From: Candidatus Puniceispirillum sp.
GTDB taxonomy: Bacteria; Pseudomonadota; Alphaproteobacteria; Puniceispirillales; Puniceispirillaceae
Length of the DNA stretch: 64,000 nucleotides
NCBI GenBank assembly: GCA_028382965.1
Contig: JAOEUK010000002.1
Location: 124,001-188,000 of the forward strand
Reading direction: 5' to 3'
Made by a program: the position numbers and the translations under genes. Numbering within the stretch: position 1 is the first letter of the stretch; each line of letters opens with the position of its first letter. A model generated the notes under the pieces. That model saw nothing but the letters and a program-made list of their open reading frames with translations, made no database searches and had not been told where the DNA came from. Shown here piece by piece: positions 53,034-61,930 of this stretch.

Positions 53034-54395
53034 ATGGACAATTTTTGGGCAAGTTTTAAAGTATACAGCGATAAGCGTATGCTGCGTATATTGCTTCTTG
53101 GCGCAATGAGTGGTTTCCCATGGGTCTTAATTGGTTCGTCTTTATCACTTTGGTTGAGTGAAGATGGTCTAAGCAGGTCTGCCATTGGCTGGGCTGGATT
53201 AATTTTTAGTGTCTATGCAATCAATTTCTTGTGGGCACCACTCATTGACCGTATCCAACTTCCGTTTTTTGCTCGAAAAATTGGCCAGCGCAAAGCCTGG
53301 ATAGTATGTTTTCAGCTAGTCATTTTTTTTGCGCTCATAGCGTGGAGTATGCTTCGACCATCTGAGCACATATGGTTTGTAATGGCTATTGGCCTTGTGA
53401 TTGCTACCGCATCAGCCTCACAAGACATCACAATTGATGCACTTCGCATAGAACAAATCGAAGCATCAGAAAAAAGCGCTATGGCGGCAGGAGCTGCAAT
53501 CCACGTTACTGGCTGGTGGAGCGGTTATAAAATTGGAGGAATTGTTGCGCTATTTACCGCAGATATCCTCCAAAACTTTGGAGTCGTAAATTACTGGCAA
53601 GTAACATTTGTTATACTTAGCGGCTTAATTCTTATTGCTAATGTTGGTCTTTTGTTCATTCCAGAGGTCAGTGCTAACACCCGCATCAAAGCACAGAATG
53701 AAGCCCACAAAAGTATGACAAAGCTTATTGGCAGTAATAGCATTTTATTAGGATTATCTGGCTTTCTTGGAAGCACAATTTGGGGGCCACTTGCTAGCTT
53801 TTTTCGCCAAAATGGTCTTGCCATAGGTCTTGGCATTCTTAGCTTTGTCCTTTTATTCAAGGTAGGTGAAGCTTTCATGGGAAAAATGTCATTAATTTTT
53901 TACAAAGAAATTGGCTTTTCAAAATCTGATATTGCAATTTACTCAAAGGGACTGGGTTGGATAACAACAGTTGTCTTCACACTTCTTGGTGGTTTTTTTG
54001 CAATCAGAGCTGGCGCAGTGCGAGCTTTGTTTCTTGCAGGTATTGCAATGGCAGCTACCAATATCATGTTCAGTATTTTAGCATGGACTGGCAAATCTGA
54101 ATGGATATTTGCGATTGCTGTCTTGCTTGATGATATCGCTGCAGCTTTCGCTACAGTCGCCTTCGTCACTTTTATTTCACTTCTAGTTGATCGCACCTAC
54201 ACAGCCACACAATATGCACTCCTTGCCTCAATTGGTACTATTGGAAGGACCACTTTAGCTGCCTCATCGGGAGCTTTAGTTGATGGCCTTGGAGGTGATT
54301 GGGGATTATTTTTTGTGATCACCGCAGTGATGGTCCTTCCTTCCCTTGGCTTATTATGGGTACTTCGTAACAAGATTCAATTCAACGAGACTTAA
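53034..54395 (+). CDS. ampG: AmpG-family muropeptide permease
   Basis: 453 residues, major facilitator with about 12 helices. AmpG signature regions are LRILLLGAMSGFPWVLIGSSLSLWLSEDGLSRSAIGWAG, INFLWAPLIDR and ATASASQDITIDALRIEQI. It would import GlcNAc-anhydroMurNAc peptides from the periplasm, feeding the glycosidase, amidase and kinase in this island. Divergent from the L,D-transpeptidase-family gene. Confidence 0.92.
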   Translation: MDNFWASFKVYSDKRMLRILLLGAMSGFPWVLIGSSLSLWLSEDGLSRSAIGWAGLIFSVYAINFLWAPLIDRIQLPFFARKIGQRKAWIVCFQLVIFFALIAWSMLRPSEHIWFVMAIGLVIATASASQDITIDALRIEQIEASEKSAMAAGAAIHVTGWWSGYKIGGIVALFTADILQNFGVVNYWQVTFVILSGLILIANVGLLFIPEVSANTRIKAQNEAHKSMTKLIGSNSILLGLSGFLGSTIWGPLASFFRQNGLAIGLGILSFVLLFKVGEAFMGKMSLIFYKEIGFSKSDIAIYSKGLGWITTVVFTLLGGFFAIRAGAVRALFLAGIAMAATNIMFSILAWTGKSEWIFAIAVLLDDIAAAFATVAFVTFISLLVDRTYTATQYALLASIGTIGRTTLAASSGALVDGLGGDWGLFFVITAVMVLPSLGLLWVLRNKIQFNET

Positions 54396-54444
54396 CCAGT
54401 GGACAGAAACAGGCAGGCTCAAAATGATATTTGCAAATGAAACA

Positions 54445-55239
54445 CTAAATACAAACGAGACGGCGTAAGGCAGTCACAGGTCCAGCAGTCATTCCAATGC
54501 GTTTGATTGCTTTGGATAACAATTCACTGGCTACCGCCATATGATACGCATTGGCGTGGAGTAATTGTTCTTGGCCCTGCATAATACCAACGTGACCTTT
54601 CCAAAACACCAAATCGCCTCGCCGAAGATCTTTTTCATGATCCAGACCCACTCCAACCTCATGCTGAGGACCAGAATCACGCGGCACATTTACACCCACT
54701 GCCGACAGCGCCAGTTGAACCAGAGCTGAACAGTCAAGTCCCCACGCTGTGCGCCCCCCCCATTTGTAAGGGCTTCCTATAAGACTTTCAGCAACCCCAA
54801 CCCAATCATCATAAAATCCTATCTCATTCATTATTACTGTATTACATTGCGTGGGTTTAAAGGGCAAAATATGGCGACAAGGAAGAAATCCATGACTTGT
54901 ATTAGTAACTATCTTGGCGCATTGATCCTGCTTGCAGAGCACAGTTAACTGCGCTCCAAGCGACAATGAAAAACAGCTGTGACTCTTAATTTTAGAGTCA
55001 CGTGTCACATTACTCATCGAAGAAATTAATTGCGCATTTGGCTCGGGCAGATCACCAAGGCAATCTTGAGGAAGCCATCCCTGATACCCGTCCGTGCTAA
55101 GAGCACCAAATACAAACCCATTTTCCGTTGCAATCACTTTAAAGGCCTCGCCATACAAACCCTCGCTATCAAGCGATGCATCAATAGCCGGGCCAGACCT
55201 CAGGGGAGCTGATGGAGTAATTATCCGAACTGACATCAT
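54445..55239 (-). CDS. NlpC/P60 family peptidase with SH3-like domain
   Basis: 264 residues. The N-terminal half is an SH3-like region (LRSGPAIDASLDSEGLYGEAFKVIATENGF..YQGWLPQDCL). The C-terminal NlpC/P60 domain holds the catalytic Cys in WGLDCSALVQLAL, the His in FWKGHVGIMQGQ and polar residue region LLHANAYHMA. No signal peptide, so it is likely cytoplasmic, resembling YkfC/gamma-D-glutamyl-diamino acid endopeptidases that act on recycled murein peptides. Five bases separate it from the amidase gene. Confidence 0.9.
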   Translation of the reverse strand: MMSVRIITPSAPLRSGPAIDASLDSEGLYGEAFKVIATENGFVFGALSTDGYQGWLPQDCLGDLPEPNAQLISSMSNVTRDSKIKSHSCFSLSLGAQLTVLCKQDQCAKIVTNTSHGFLPCRHILPFKPTQCNTVIMNEIGFYDDWVGVAESLIGSPYKWGGRTAWGLDCSALVQLALSAVGVNVPRDSGPQHEVGVGLDHEKDLRRGDLVFWKGHVGIMQGQEQLLHANAYHMAVASELLSKAIKRIGMTAGPVTALRRLVCI

Positions 55240-55244
55240 CTAAT

Positions 55245-55649
55245 TTAAAGACCTACTTTTTGGCACCATTGCGCAACGTCAAAATTTGGGCAAGTTTTGT
55301 CAGTATAATCAAAGTCACGATGGCCACAAATTTCTGCCTCAGGATAGGCCTCTTTCCATGAGCGCAAAACCATTTCAAGTGCTTCAAACTGTGCATCAGT
55401 AAAAACGTCACGACCAATCAGACAAACACCAAGGCTGACATCATTAAAGCCCTTCACATGCGCTCCTTCCCAGTAATCAGGGCGCCCATGTTGAATGCAA
55501 CCATCACGGCAAATCACCCTATGATACCCAATGCCATTCCAACCAAAGCCAAGATGCATATGATGAATATCACAGGCATAAAGTGATTGATTATCAGGCG
55601 TATCAGTGCAATGCACAACTAGGTAGCGGATATTTTCGACCTCAAGCAT
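55245..55649 (-). CDS. N-acetylmuramoyl-L-alanine amidase (Amidase_2, AmpD-like)
   Basis: 134 residues: zinc ligands in VVHCTDTPDNQ and GAHVKGFNDVSLGVCLIGRD region, and CGHRDFDYTDKTCPNFD at the C-terminus. Cytoplasmic-looking, with no signal peptide. It would release peptides from anhydromuramyl muropeptides. It is shorter than E. coli AmpD (about 183), lacking the extra loops, and resembles phage-type amidases; hence AmpD-like rather than AmpD. Upstream gene of the NlpC/P60 pair. Confidence 0.88.
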   Translation of the reverse strand: MLEVENIRYLVVHCTDTPDNQSLYACDIHHMHLGFGWNGIGYHRVICRDGCIQHGRPDYWEGAHVKGFNDVSLGVCLIGRDVFTDAQFEALEMVLRSWKEAYPEAEICGHRDFDYTDKTCPNFDVAQWCQKVGL

Positions 55650-55778
55650 TTTTATGCATCCTGTCTATTTGCAGCTTAATACAGGCAACAACCTAAAACT
55701 AAAAGTCCCAACATCGCAAACCTGCTAATCATGTTTTCCTTTGTTGGAGTTTCATGTCATAATTAATTTAATTCTATA

Positions 55779-55796
55779 TATGCAGATCATTGCATA
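55779..55796. repeat. Inverted repeat TATGCA-N6-TGCATA before the HAD gene
   Basis: TATGCA-GATCAT-TGCATA lies 31 bases before the HAD gene start, in a promoter-sized intergenic region. A candidate regulator site, but short and AT-rich. Confidence 0.35.
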
Positions 55797-55826
55797 AGTA
55801 AAACCTCCATTCATAGGAAAAATTTT

Positions 55827-56525
55827 ATGCGATTATCACTGGCAAAATCAACAGATAGAACTCATCAAATCAAGGCAGTGATTTTTGATATGGATGGACT
55901 TTTGCTTGATACTGAGACTCTATCATTTGACTCATTTGTTACAACGGCAGCTCGTCACCAAATTGTAGTAGACATGGAACAGTATCAAGACATGATTGGG
56001 CTAAATGCGGCGACCAGTATTAACACTCTGCGCTCTATCCTTCCCACAAATATGGACGCTGTCACTTTCAAGAATGAATGGCTTGCCGTTTACCGTAAAC
56101 TTTTGGACGGTGATGTGCCTTCAAAAGAAGGGGCGCACGCATTCCTATCGACACTTCAGCAACTGGACATTCCGTGCGCAGTAGCCACATCATCATCAGG
56201 AACAAAGGCCCGTAGCATTTTAAAAAAAACAGGCTTGTTGACGTATATTCAACATGTTACCGGTGGCGATGAAGTAAAAGCTGGCAAGCCCGCTCCTGAT
56301 GTATACTTTGATGCGGCCAATAAACTTGGTATCAAGCCCATTGATTGCATTGCATTTGAAGACTCAGATAATGGTACCACAGCAGCGTTAGCAGCTGGCA
56401 TGAAAGTTGTTCAAATTCCCGACCTGGTTCCATCAAATCGACTTGCCGACCCTCCAAACTTATATATCTGCAAGAATTTGACGGAAGGAGCTTCATTAAT
56501 TGGCCTTTCAATCAAAGTCCATTGA
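55827..56525 (+). CDS. HAD hydrolase, beta-phosphoglucomutase/phosphatase subfamily
   Basis: 232 residues. Motif I VIFDMDGLLLDTETLSF, motif II AVATSSSGT, the lysine region KAGKPAPDVYFDAA and motif IV FEDSDNGTTAALAAG. A small helical cap follows motif I (residues 25-95). The DxDGLLLDTE pattern and cap fit sugar-phosphate phosphatases/mutases. Substrate not determinable. Confidence 0.85.
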   Translation: MRLSLAKSTDRTHQIKAVIFDMDGLLLDTETLSFDSFVTTAARHQIVVDMEQYQDMIGLNAATSINTLRSILPTNMDAVTFKNEWLAVYRKLLDGDVPSKEGAHAFLSTLQQLDIPCAVATSSSGTKARSILKKTGLLTYIQHVTGGDEVKAGKPAPDVYFDAANKLGIKPIDCIAFEDSDNGTTAALAAGMKVVQIPDLVPSNRLADPPNLYICKNLTEGASLIGLSIKVH

Positions 56526-56680
56526 GTGACTGCTGCCCAAAACATTATAAGTCAAAGCTGTTAGTTGCAAGTTATTGTAAAAATGAAAACAAGCTAGACA
56601 GGTTGTTTATTTGACGCCTATCATATTACTTATTGCGTTATTCAGAAACAGGCGCAGATACAGCAGGAGTGGCGATAGAT

Positions 56681-57121
56681 ATGCGGTTTCTTCATACAAT
56701 GGTTCGAGTAAGTGACGTTGACGCGTCTCTGGATTTTTACTGTAACAAATTTGGTCTCAAAGAGATGCGTCGCAAGGATGTTACTGCTGGAAGATTTACT
56801 CTGATCTTTTTAGCCGCCCCAAAAGATATGGCTGGCAGCGAGGCTAATGGCGCTCCAGAACTTGAACTTACTTATAACTGGGACCCCGAAGATTACGATT
56901 TTGGTCGAAATTTTGGGCATCTCGCTTATAAAGTTGATAATATCTATAATAAATGCCAGCAATTGATGGATGCAGGAGTAATGATTAATCGGCCGCCAAG
57001 GGATGGACGTATGGCTTTTATCAAATCGCCAGACAACATCTCAATTGAACTGTTGCAGGAAGGCGATGCTTTACCTCAAGTTGAACCTTGGCTCTCAATG
57101 AAAAACACAGGAAGCTGGTGA
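56681..57121 (+). CDS. gloA: Glyoxalase I (lactoylglutathione lyase)
   Basis: 146 residues from ATG 56681, with AGGAG upstream; the track's start is a TTG 16 codons earlier, and GTG 56669 is an alternative. HTMVRVSDVDASLDFYCNKFGLKEMRR, ELELTYNWDPEDYDFGRNFGHLAYKV and the final IELLQ give the metal ligands His, Glu, His, Glu. It converts methylglyoxal-glutathione hemithioacetal to S-lactoylglutathione. Followed by gloB, its pathway partner. Confidence 0.93.
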   Translation: MRFLHTMVRVSDVDASLDFYCNKFGLKEMRRKDVTAGRFTLIFLAAPKDMAGSEANGAPELELTYNWDPEDYDFGRNFGHLAYKVDNIYNKCQQLMDAGVMINRPPRDGRMAFIKSPDNISIELLQEGDALPQVEPWLSMKNTGSW

Positions 57122-57155
57122 ACAAAGTATAATTTGAATTTAAGGGAGAAGAGCG

Positions 57156-57923
57156 TTGGCTTTTCAAACACATCAATTTCCGTATGGAAATGATAATTAC
57201 GGGCTTTTATTGCATTGCACAGTTACTGGACAAACAGCGTGCATTGACGCTGGCGATGATGTTGCAACTGATGCCGCACTTGCTGAAACAGGCTGGCGCC
57301 TCAGTCACATTTTCATCACCCATCATCACAGCGATCATACTACAGGCCTTGCAAGTTTGAAAAAACGCCACAATGCAAGCATTTTTGGTCCCCATATAGA
57401 CAGTGCAGCGAGTGTACTTTACGACACTCGCTTTCAAGATAAAGATGAGTTTGAATTTTCTGGTCGTAAGGTTACGGTGATTGCAACACCCGGTCATACG
57501 CTGGACATGCTCAATTTTTACATTGCCGAAGAAGATATAGTGTGCACGGGTGACACATTATTTGTAATGGGATGTGGCCGTATTTTCGAGGGTGATGCCA
57601 ACATGATGTGGGCCTCACTAGAAAAGCTTTTGGCACTTCCTGATCACACAGTAATTTATTGTAGCCATGAATATACTATAGCCAACGCTGCCTTCGCACT
57701 GTCAATTGATCCTGACAATGCCTCACTAGCAGCAAGACAAGGTGCAATTATTGAGTTGAGAGAAAATGAATTTCCAACGGTACCAACACGACTTGATTTG
57801 GAAAAAGCCACAAATCCGTTTTTACGCGTGAGCGACCCTTCAATTCGAAAACATCTTGGCATGGAGAACGCAAGCAATGCTGAGGTGTTTGCCGAAATCC
57901 GTCGCCGCAAAGATAATTTCTAA
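57156..57923 (+). CDS. gloB: Hydroxyacylglutathione hydrolase (glyoxalase II)
   Basis: 255 residues, metallo-beta-lactamase fold. It starts with TTG at 57156 behind GGGAG; no in-frame ATG gives the normal N-terminus. Metal motif THHHSDHTTG, plus TPGHTLDMLNFYI, CTGDTLFVMGCGRIFEG and the C-terminal YCSHEYTIANAAFALSIDPDN of the GloB family. It splits S-lactoylglutathione to lactate and glutathione. It follows gloA by 34 bases. Confidence 0.93.
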   Translation: MAFQTHQFPYGNDNYGLLLHCTVTGQTACIDAGDDVATDAALAETGWRLSHIFITHHHSDHTTGLASLKKRHNASIFGPHIDSAASVLYDTRFQDKDEFEFSGRKVTVIATPGHTLDMLNFYIAEEDIVCTGDTLFVMGCGRIFEGDANMMWASLEKLLALPDHTVIYCSHEYTIANAAFALSIDPDNASLAARQGAIIELRENEFPTVPTRLDLEKATNPFLRVSDPSIRKHLGMENASNAEVFAEIRRRKDNF

Positions 57924-58200
57924 GCGTCAACCAAGTTCATTATCAGCGAAAATCGTTACCGCTGCAAGTGGCTAATAGCAGCCGTAACTGTTCTTGATCG
58001 CACCCCAGATCACCAATGTTTCCAAAAGATTTAGGACTGCCTCTGACCGCTCCATTCACCTCATCGTTACACCTTTAAAGTCATAAGGCGAGATCCCATC
58101 AGTGAGACCAAATTGGTGTTTAGTAGTACAGCCATGGCAAGAGCAAAAATTTAGCCTAACTGTGCAAAATTAAAATGTATTCTATGTTTCAATTTCTTCA
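57924..58200. other. 277-base spacer without a convincing gene
   Basis: No tRNA, terminator or full-length ORF is evident. On the minus strand a 22-codon ORF (58067-58135) reads MAVLLNTNLVSLMGSRLM, which is reminiscent of a flagellin N-terminus, but it stops at once and has no ribosome site. The composition is mixed, and the region may be degenerate gene material between two convergent units. Confidence 0.3.
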
Positions 58201-59196
58201 TCACTCTTCCTCACTTGTTTGTAAAATAATTTTCGGTGGCGCGTTTCCATTGTGGATATCCACAAAGGATTGCGCACCATCACTCAGAGACCGAATCTCA
58301 ACCCACCCATTCCCACTAACCTTACCCATTGAGAGAAGAGTTAAGGCCTCTGAGAAATCATCATTACGATAGCAGTAAGTCCCTTGAAATTTAATTTCTT
58401 GCAAAGTAAGGCGCCGCGTATCCAAACCAGCAGTGTTATCCTGTAATCCAATATGAACGATTGTCCCCCCAGGTTGAACAAGATTACTAGCCATTTTTCG
58501 CGTAGCTCCTGATCCAACTGCATCGATGATAACATCAATTTTATCCAAGGATGGTGCAGTATTAAGCGGATCAAAAGCCTGTATATTTCCAATCTTTTTT
58601 AACATTTCCAATCGAAAATAATTGGTTTCAGCAAGCCAAATATTACTATAGCCATAGGCCTCCAAAACCAGTGCTGCCAACAGGCCAATAGCGCCACCTC
58701 CAACCACAACAAAATTACTTCCAAAATCTTGGCCAGAAAGGTCTAACGCAATTCGGACCGCATGAACTGAACAGGCTAAAGGCTCTACAAGAGCAGCTTC
58801 AGTAAAGGACAGGTTGTCGGCAATCACATTCAGGTTGCGCACATCAATGGCTAGCCTCTCTGAAAAAGCACCCGGCACTCGCATACCAATCAATTCACGC
58901 TTTAGGCAAAGATGTTCATTGCCGTTATTGCAAAAAATACAATCACCACACGTCATAAGTGGATTAATAGCCACCCGCTTTCCAGTCAAATCTCCGGTCC
59001 GCACTATACCAACTGCTTCGTGTCCAAGCACCAATGGTGGAATGCGCCGTTCATCATGGCCGAGCCACGCATGCATGTCTGATCCACAAATTCCACAAAA
59101 TGTGATGTCAACAAGGCATTGATTTTCATCAACTTTTGGTGCTTCAACCTCACGTATTTCTGACATTTGTGTATCGGTATAAACAAGCGCCTTCAT
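58201..59196 (-). CDS. Zinc-dependent alcohol dehydrogenase, HpsP-like
   Basis: 331 residues, MDR family. Catalytic zinc segment CGICGSDMHAWLGHDERRIPPLVLGHEAVGIV, structural zinc cysteines in CGDCIFCNNGNEHLC, NAD-binding VVVGGGAIGLLAAL. Sorbitol/threonine dehydrogenase-like. In Cupriavidus DHPS degradation HpsP is a zinc-dependent DHPS 2-dehydrogenase working with HpsN and HpsO; the order HpsN-SDR-MDR here fits. Other polyol substrates remain possible. It overlaps the SDR gene by four bases. Confidence 0.78.
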   Translation of the reverse strand: MKALVYTDTQMSEIREVEAPKVDENQCLVDITFCGICGSDMHAWLGHDERRIPPLVLGHEAVGIVRTGDLTGKRVAINPLMTCGDCIFCNNGNEHLCLKRELIGMRVPGAFSERLAIDVRNLNVIADNLSFTEAALVEPLACSVHAVRIALDLSGQDFGSNFVVVGGGAIGLLAALVLEAYGYSNIWLAETNYFRLEMLKKIGNIQAFDPLNTAPSLDKIDVIIDAVGSGATRKMASNLVQPGGTIVHIGLQDNTAGLDTRRLTLQEIKFQGTYCYRNDDFSEALTLLSMGKVSGNGWVEIRSLSDGAQSFVDIHNGNAPPKIILQTSEEE

Positions 59197-59936
59197 TTTG
59201 CAGTAAAGCCGCCGTCTACTGCAATAGACTGACCAGTCACATAAGCACTGGCGTCAGATGCAAGGAACAATAGCGGCCCGCGAATATCTTCAGGAACCCC
59301 ATTACGGCCGATTGCGGTACAGGCTGCCAATCTTTTTGCTTCAGCCTGATCTGCAAACAACGGAGCCGTCAGTTCTGTTGGAAAAAATCCAGGCGCAATC
59401 GAATTGGCGGTAATGCCGAACATTGACCATGCTTCAGCCATTGCACGAGTTAATTGTAAAATTCCACCTTTTGCCGCACCATAAGAAATGCCATTCTCAA
59501 AGGCACGTGTTGATTGCAAGGACGCGATGTTGATTATCCGACCCCATCCAGATTTTTTCATATGTGGAACAAATTTTTGACTTACCAAAAAAGGTACATT
59601 CAAATTCAAATCAATTGAGTAGTGCCAGTCAGACTCAGAAATCTTATCCGCATGAAGTCGCGGATTTACGCCAGCTGCATTCACAATAATATCAGGCTGA
59701 TGAGATGTAGCAACAACCATTTTGTACAAATGATCAGCTGCCCCTTGCTTTACTAAATCAAGAGCAAAAATCTGTCCTTCATTATCGCCAAGTGTCTCAC
59801 GCAAACGATCTTCACGTCGCCCAACAAGGTAAACAATTGCCCCAGCTTGAGCGAGTGCATTAGCCATGAACTGGCCAAGGCCACTTCCTCCACCAGTTAT
59901 CAGAGCCACCTTTCCCGAAATATCAAACAAGTCCAT
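59193..59936 (-). CDS. SDR oxidoreductase, HpsO-like
   Basis: 247 residues from ATG 59936; the track start lies inside the HpsN-like gene. TGGGSGLG cofactor loop (ALITGGGSGLGQ), NAAGVNP, catalytic S/Y/K with YGAAKGGILQLTRAM, and the C-terminal YVTGQSIAVDGGF. NAD(P)H-dependent dehydrogenase. In the DHPS pathway HpsO is an SDR 2-dehydrogenase next to HpsN. It is 7 bases after the HpsN-like gene. Confidence 0.78.
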   Translation of the reverse strand: MDLFDISGKVALITGGGSGLGQFMANALAQAGAIVYLVGRREDRLRETLGDNEGQIFALDLVKQGAADHLYKMVVATSHQPDIIVNAAGVNPRLHADKISESDWHYSIDLNLNVPFLVSQKFVPHMKKSGWGRIINIASLQSTRAFENGISYGAAKGGILQLTRAMAEAWSMFGITANSIAPGFFPTELTAPLFADQAEAKRLAACTAIGRNGVPEDIRGPLLFLASDASAYVTGQSIAVDGGFTAK

Positions 59937-59943
59937 GTTAGCT

Positions 59944-61236
59944 CTAGCCAAGGTTTTCTCCAGGAAAATACTTTCGCAAGCGTACATCAGCAGCTCGAGC
60001 GTGAGCTTCCATACCTTCTAACCGTGAAATACGTGCGGCGGCCTGGCCAACCTCACGATTAGCTTCTTTGGTCATACGCTGTGTAGTGACAATTTTTAGA
60101 AATTTATGGACAGACAATCCGCCTGTGTAATGCGCGGCACCTTTGGTTGGCAAAATATGGTTAGTTCCAGAACATTTATCACCGTACGTTACAGTCGTTT
60201 CCTCACCAATAAACAGAGAACCATAATTCCTCAGGCGCGCTGTATACCAATCGTTTTTACTGGTGTGAACTTCCAAGTGTTCAGCCGCATACTCATCTGA
60301 AATTCTTGCAGCTTCTTCATCCGTATCACACAAGATCACCTCACCATAATCACGCCACGCAGTACTGGCTGCATTACGAGCAGTTTCTGGCAATGCATTA
60401 ATATGCTGATCCATTTGTGTCATAACTTCATCAGCAAGCTTCTGGGACGTTGTTATAAGCCAAGCGGGTGAGTCAGGTCCATGCTCCGCTTGACTAACAA
60501 GATCTTCAGCAACCAAAGTTGCATCGGCAGTCGCGTCTGCAATCACTGCAATTTCAGTTGGACCAGCAAACATGTCGATACCTACACGTCCATAAAGCAA
60601 TCGTTTTGCTTCAGCCACAAAACGGTTGCCAGGCCCAACTAGGAGGCGGCAGGGCTTGCCAGTGAATAGTCCGTACGCCATAGAAGCAATGCCCTGTACT
60701 CCACCAAGCGACAAAATTGTATTTGCACCACATAAATTCATAGCGTAGATGATCGCTGGGTTTGCTCCATCACTTCCATGCGGTGCGGTGCAAGCAACAA
60801 CATTGCCAACACCAGCCACTTTTGCGGTTGCAATTGACATGATCGCAGATGCCACGTGAGCATAACGGCCACCAGGCACATAGCAACCTGCCGTTTCAAC
60901 TGGGATTAGTTTTTGTCCAGCCCAGAGGCCCGGTGACAACTCAGTTTCAAATTCTTCGATCGACGCCAATTGTGCCTTTGCAAATTTTGTCACTCTGTCA
61001 TAAGCAAACTTTATATCAGTTTTCAATTGTGGCGACACTGCTGCTGCTGCTGCTGCAATAACTTCTTTACTGACAATTGCTTCACCTGTGTAACCGTCAA
61101 GAGCACGTCCATAGGCCAGCGCAGTCTCTTCACCACCAGCTTCAATTTTGGCAAGCATATCCATAACAATTTTGCGAGTTTCGTCACTACCTGTTTGAGG
61201 ATTTTTTTGTGCCTTTTTCAAAAAAATAACCGTCAT
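59944..61236 (-). CDS. hpsN: Histidinol dehydrogenase-like; probable DHPS 3-dehydrogenase HpsN
   Basis: 430 residues from ATG 61236 behind AGAGGT. HisD-fold: zinc ligands in SQAEHGPDSPAW and TNHILPT...SVHKFLK, VETAGCYVPGGRYAHVASAIMS and VGPGNRFVAEAKR. The AEHGPDSPAW region, the absence of any his neighbours and the SDR plus MDR genes downstream point to HpsN, which oxidises (R)-2,3-dihydroxypropane-1-sulfonate to (R)-sulfolactate. A genuine HisD is the alternative; context argues against it. No sulfolyase gene is in the window. Confidence 0.75.
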   Translation of the reverse strand: MTVIFLKKAQKNPQTGSDETRKIVMDMLAKIEAGGEETALAYGRALDGYTGEAIVSKEVIAAAAAAVSPQLKTDIKFAYDRVTKFAKAQLASIEEFETELSPGLWAGQKLIPVETAGCYVPGGRYAHVASAIMSIATAKVAGVGNVVACTAPHGSDGANPAIIYAMNLCGANTILSLGGVQGIASMAYGLFTGKPCRLLVGPGNRFVAEAKRLLYGRVGIDMFAGPTEIAVIADATADATLVAEDLVSQAEHGPDSPAWLITTSQKLADEVMTQMDQHINALPETARNAASTAWRDYGEVILCDTDEEAARISDEYAAEHLEVHTSKNDWYTARLRNYGSLFIGEETTVTYGDKCSGTNHILPTKGAAHYTGGLSVHKFLKIVTTQRMTKEANREVGQAAARISRLEGMEAHARAADVRLRKYFPGENLG

Positions 61237-61273
61237 TTTAACCTCTATTGACCATAAAAATAAGTAGATAACC

Positions 61274-61930
61274 CTAAAATAATACTGCGATAAACCCAAG
61301 ATCCACCAATCCATCATGAAGCATTTTTACTGTTAGATAGATCAAAAACCATAGCCCTAAATAAGACAGCCATTGATAGCGGATCATAATTTTCATAATT
61401 AATGAAGCGCTAAAAGCCATGAAGGCAATCGCCAACGCAAGGCCCAAGATTAAAAGTGTTGTATTGTCTCGAGCAATCGCAGCAACGGCGACAATATTAT
61501 CAATTGACATAGAAAAATCTGCAACAAGAATAGTGAACAGTGCGCGACCAAAACCCTTTTCATCAATTTGATTTTTGTTATCAATCACAGCCCCTTCATC
61601 AGCAAGGTTTTGCGCATTATTATTGAATTCTTTAAGGTCCTGATAGAATCTGTAGCAAACCCAAGCTAAAAGTCCACCGCCAATAAGTAGAATTCCTTTA
61701 ATAGCAAGCAGCTGGGCAGCTATTACAGCAAAGATAATGCGAAGAAGTGCGGCCACTGCCATACCTATTGCAATAGCCCTCTTTCGTTGCGCAGCAGTTA
61801 GACCAGCTGCAGCCATACCAATAACCAGCGCGTTATCACCAGATAAAATGATATCAGCAAAAATAATCTGAAAAATGTCAGTCACTTCCGTGAAGCCGTA
61901 TTGAGTAACGTCCAGTCCTACAATACTCAT
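61274..61930 (-). CDS. TerC family integral membrane protein
   Basis: 218 residues with about seven membrane helices, beginning FTEVTDIFQIIFADIILSGDNALVIGMA and containing ILVADFSMSIDNIVAVAA, the two TerC DN motifs. TerC proteins are implicated in metal (Mn) efflux and tellurite resistance. In a catabolic operon with GMC and DHPS-type enzymes its role is unclear; it could move a metal or an anionic product. ATGA overlap with the GMC gene. Confidence 0.88.
   Translation of the reverse strand: MSIVGLDVTQYGFTEVTDIFQIIFADIILSGDNALVIGMAAAGLTAAQRKRAIAIGMAVAALLRIIFAVIAAQLLAIKGILLIGGGLLAWVCYRFYQDLKEFNNNAQNLADEGAVIDNKNQIDEKGFGRALFTILVADFSMSIDNIVAVAAIARDNTTLLILGLALAIAFMAFSASLIMKIMIRYQWLSYLGLWFLIYLTVKMLHDGLVDLGFIAVLF

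Noticed and set aside
58067-58135. Minus-strand MAVLLNTNLVSLMGSRLM peptide resembling a flagellin N-terminus
   Set aside because: Only 22 codons, no ribosome site and no further flagellin sequence in any frame; probably chance or an unrecognisable remnant.
59944-61236. Calling the HisD-like gene histidine-biosynthesis hisD
   Set aside because: No his genes nearby, and the SDR plus zinc dehydrogenase partners and the AEHGPDSPAW motif fit HpsN better; kept as probable, not certain.
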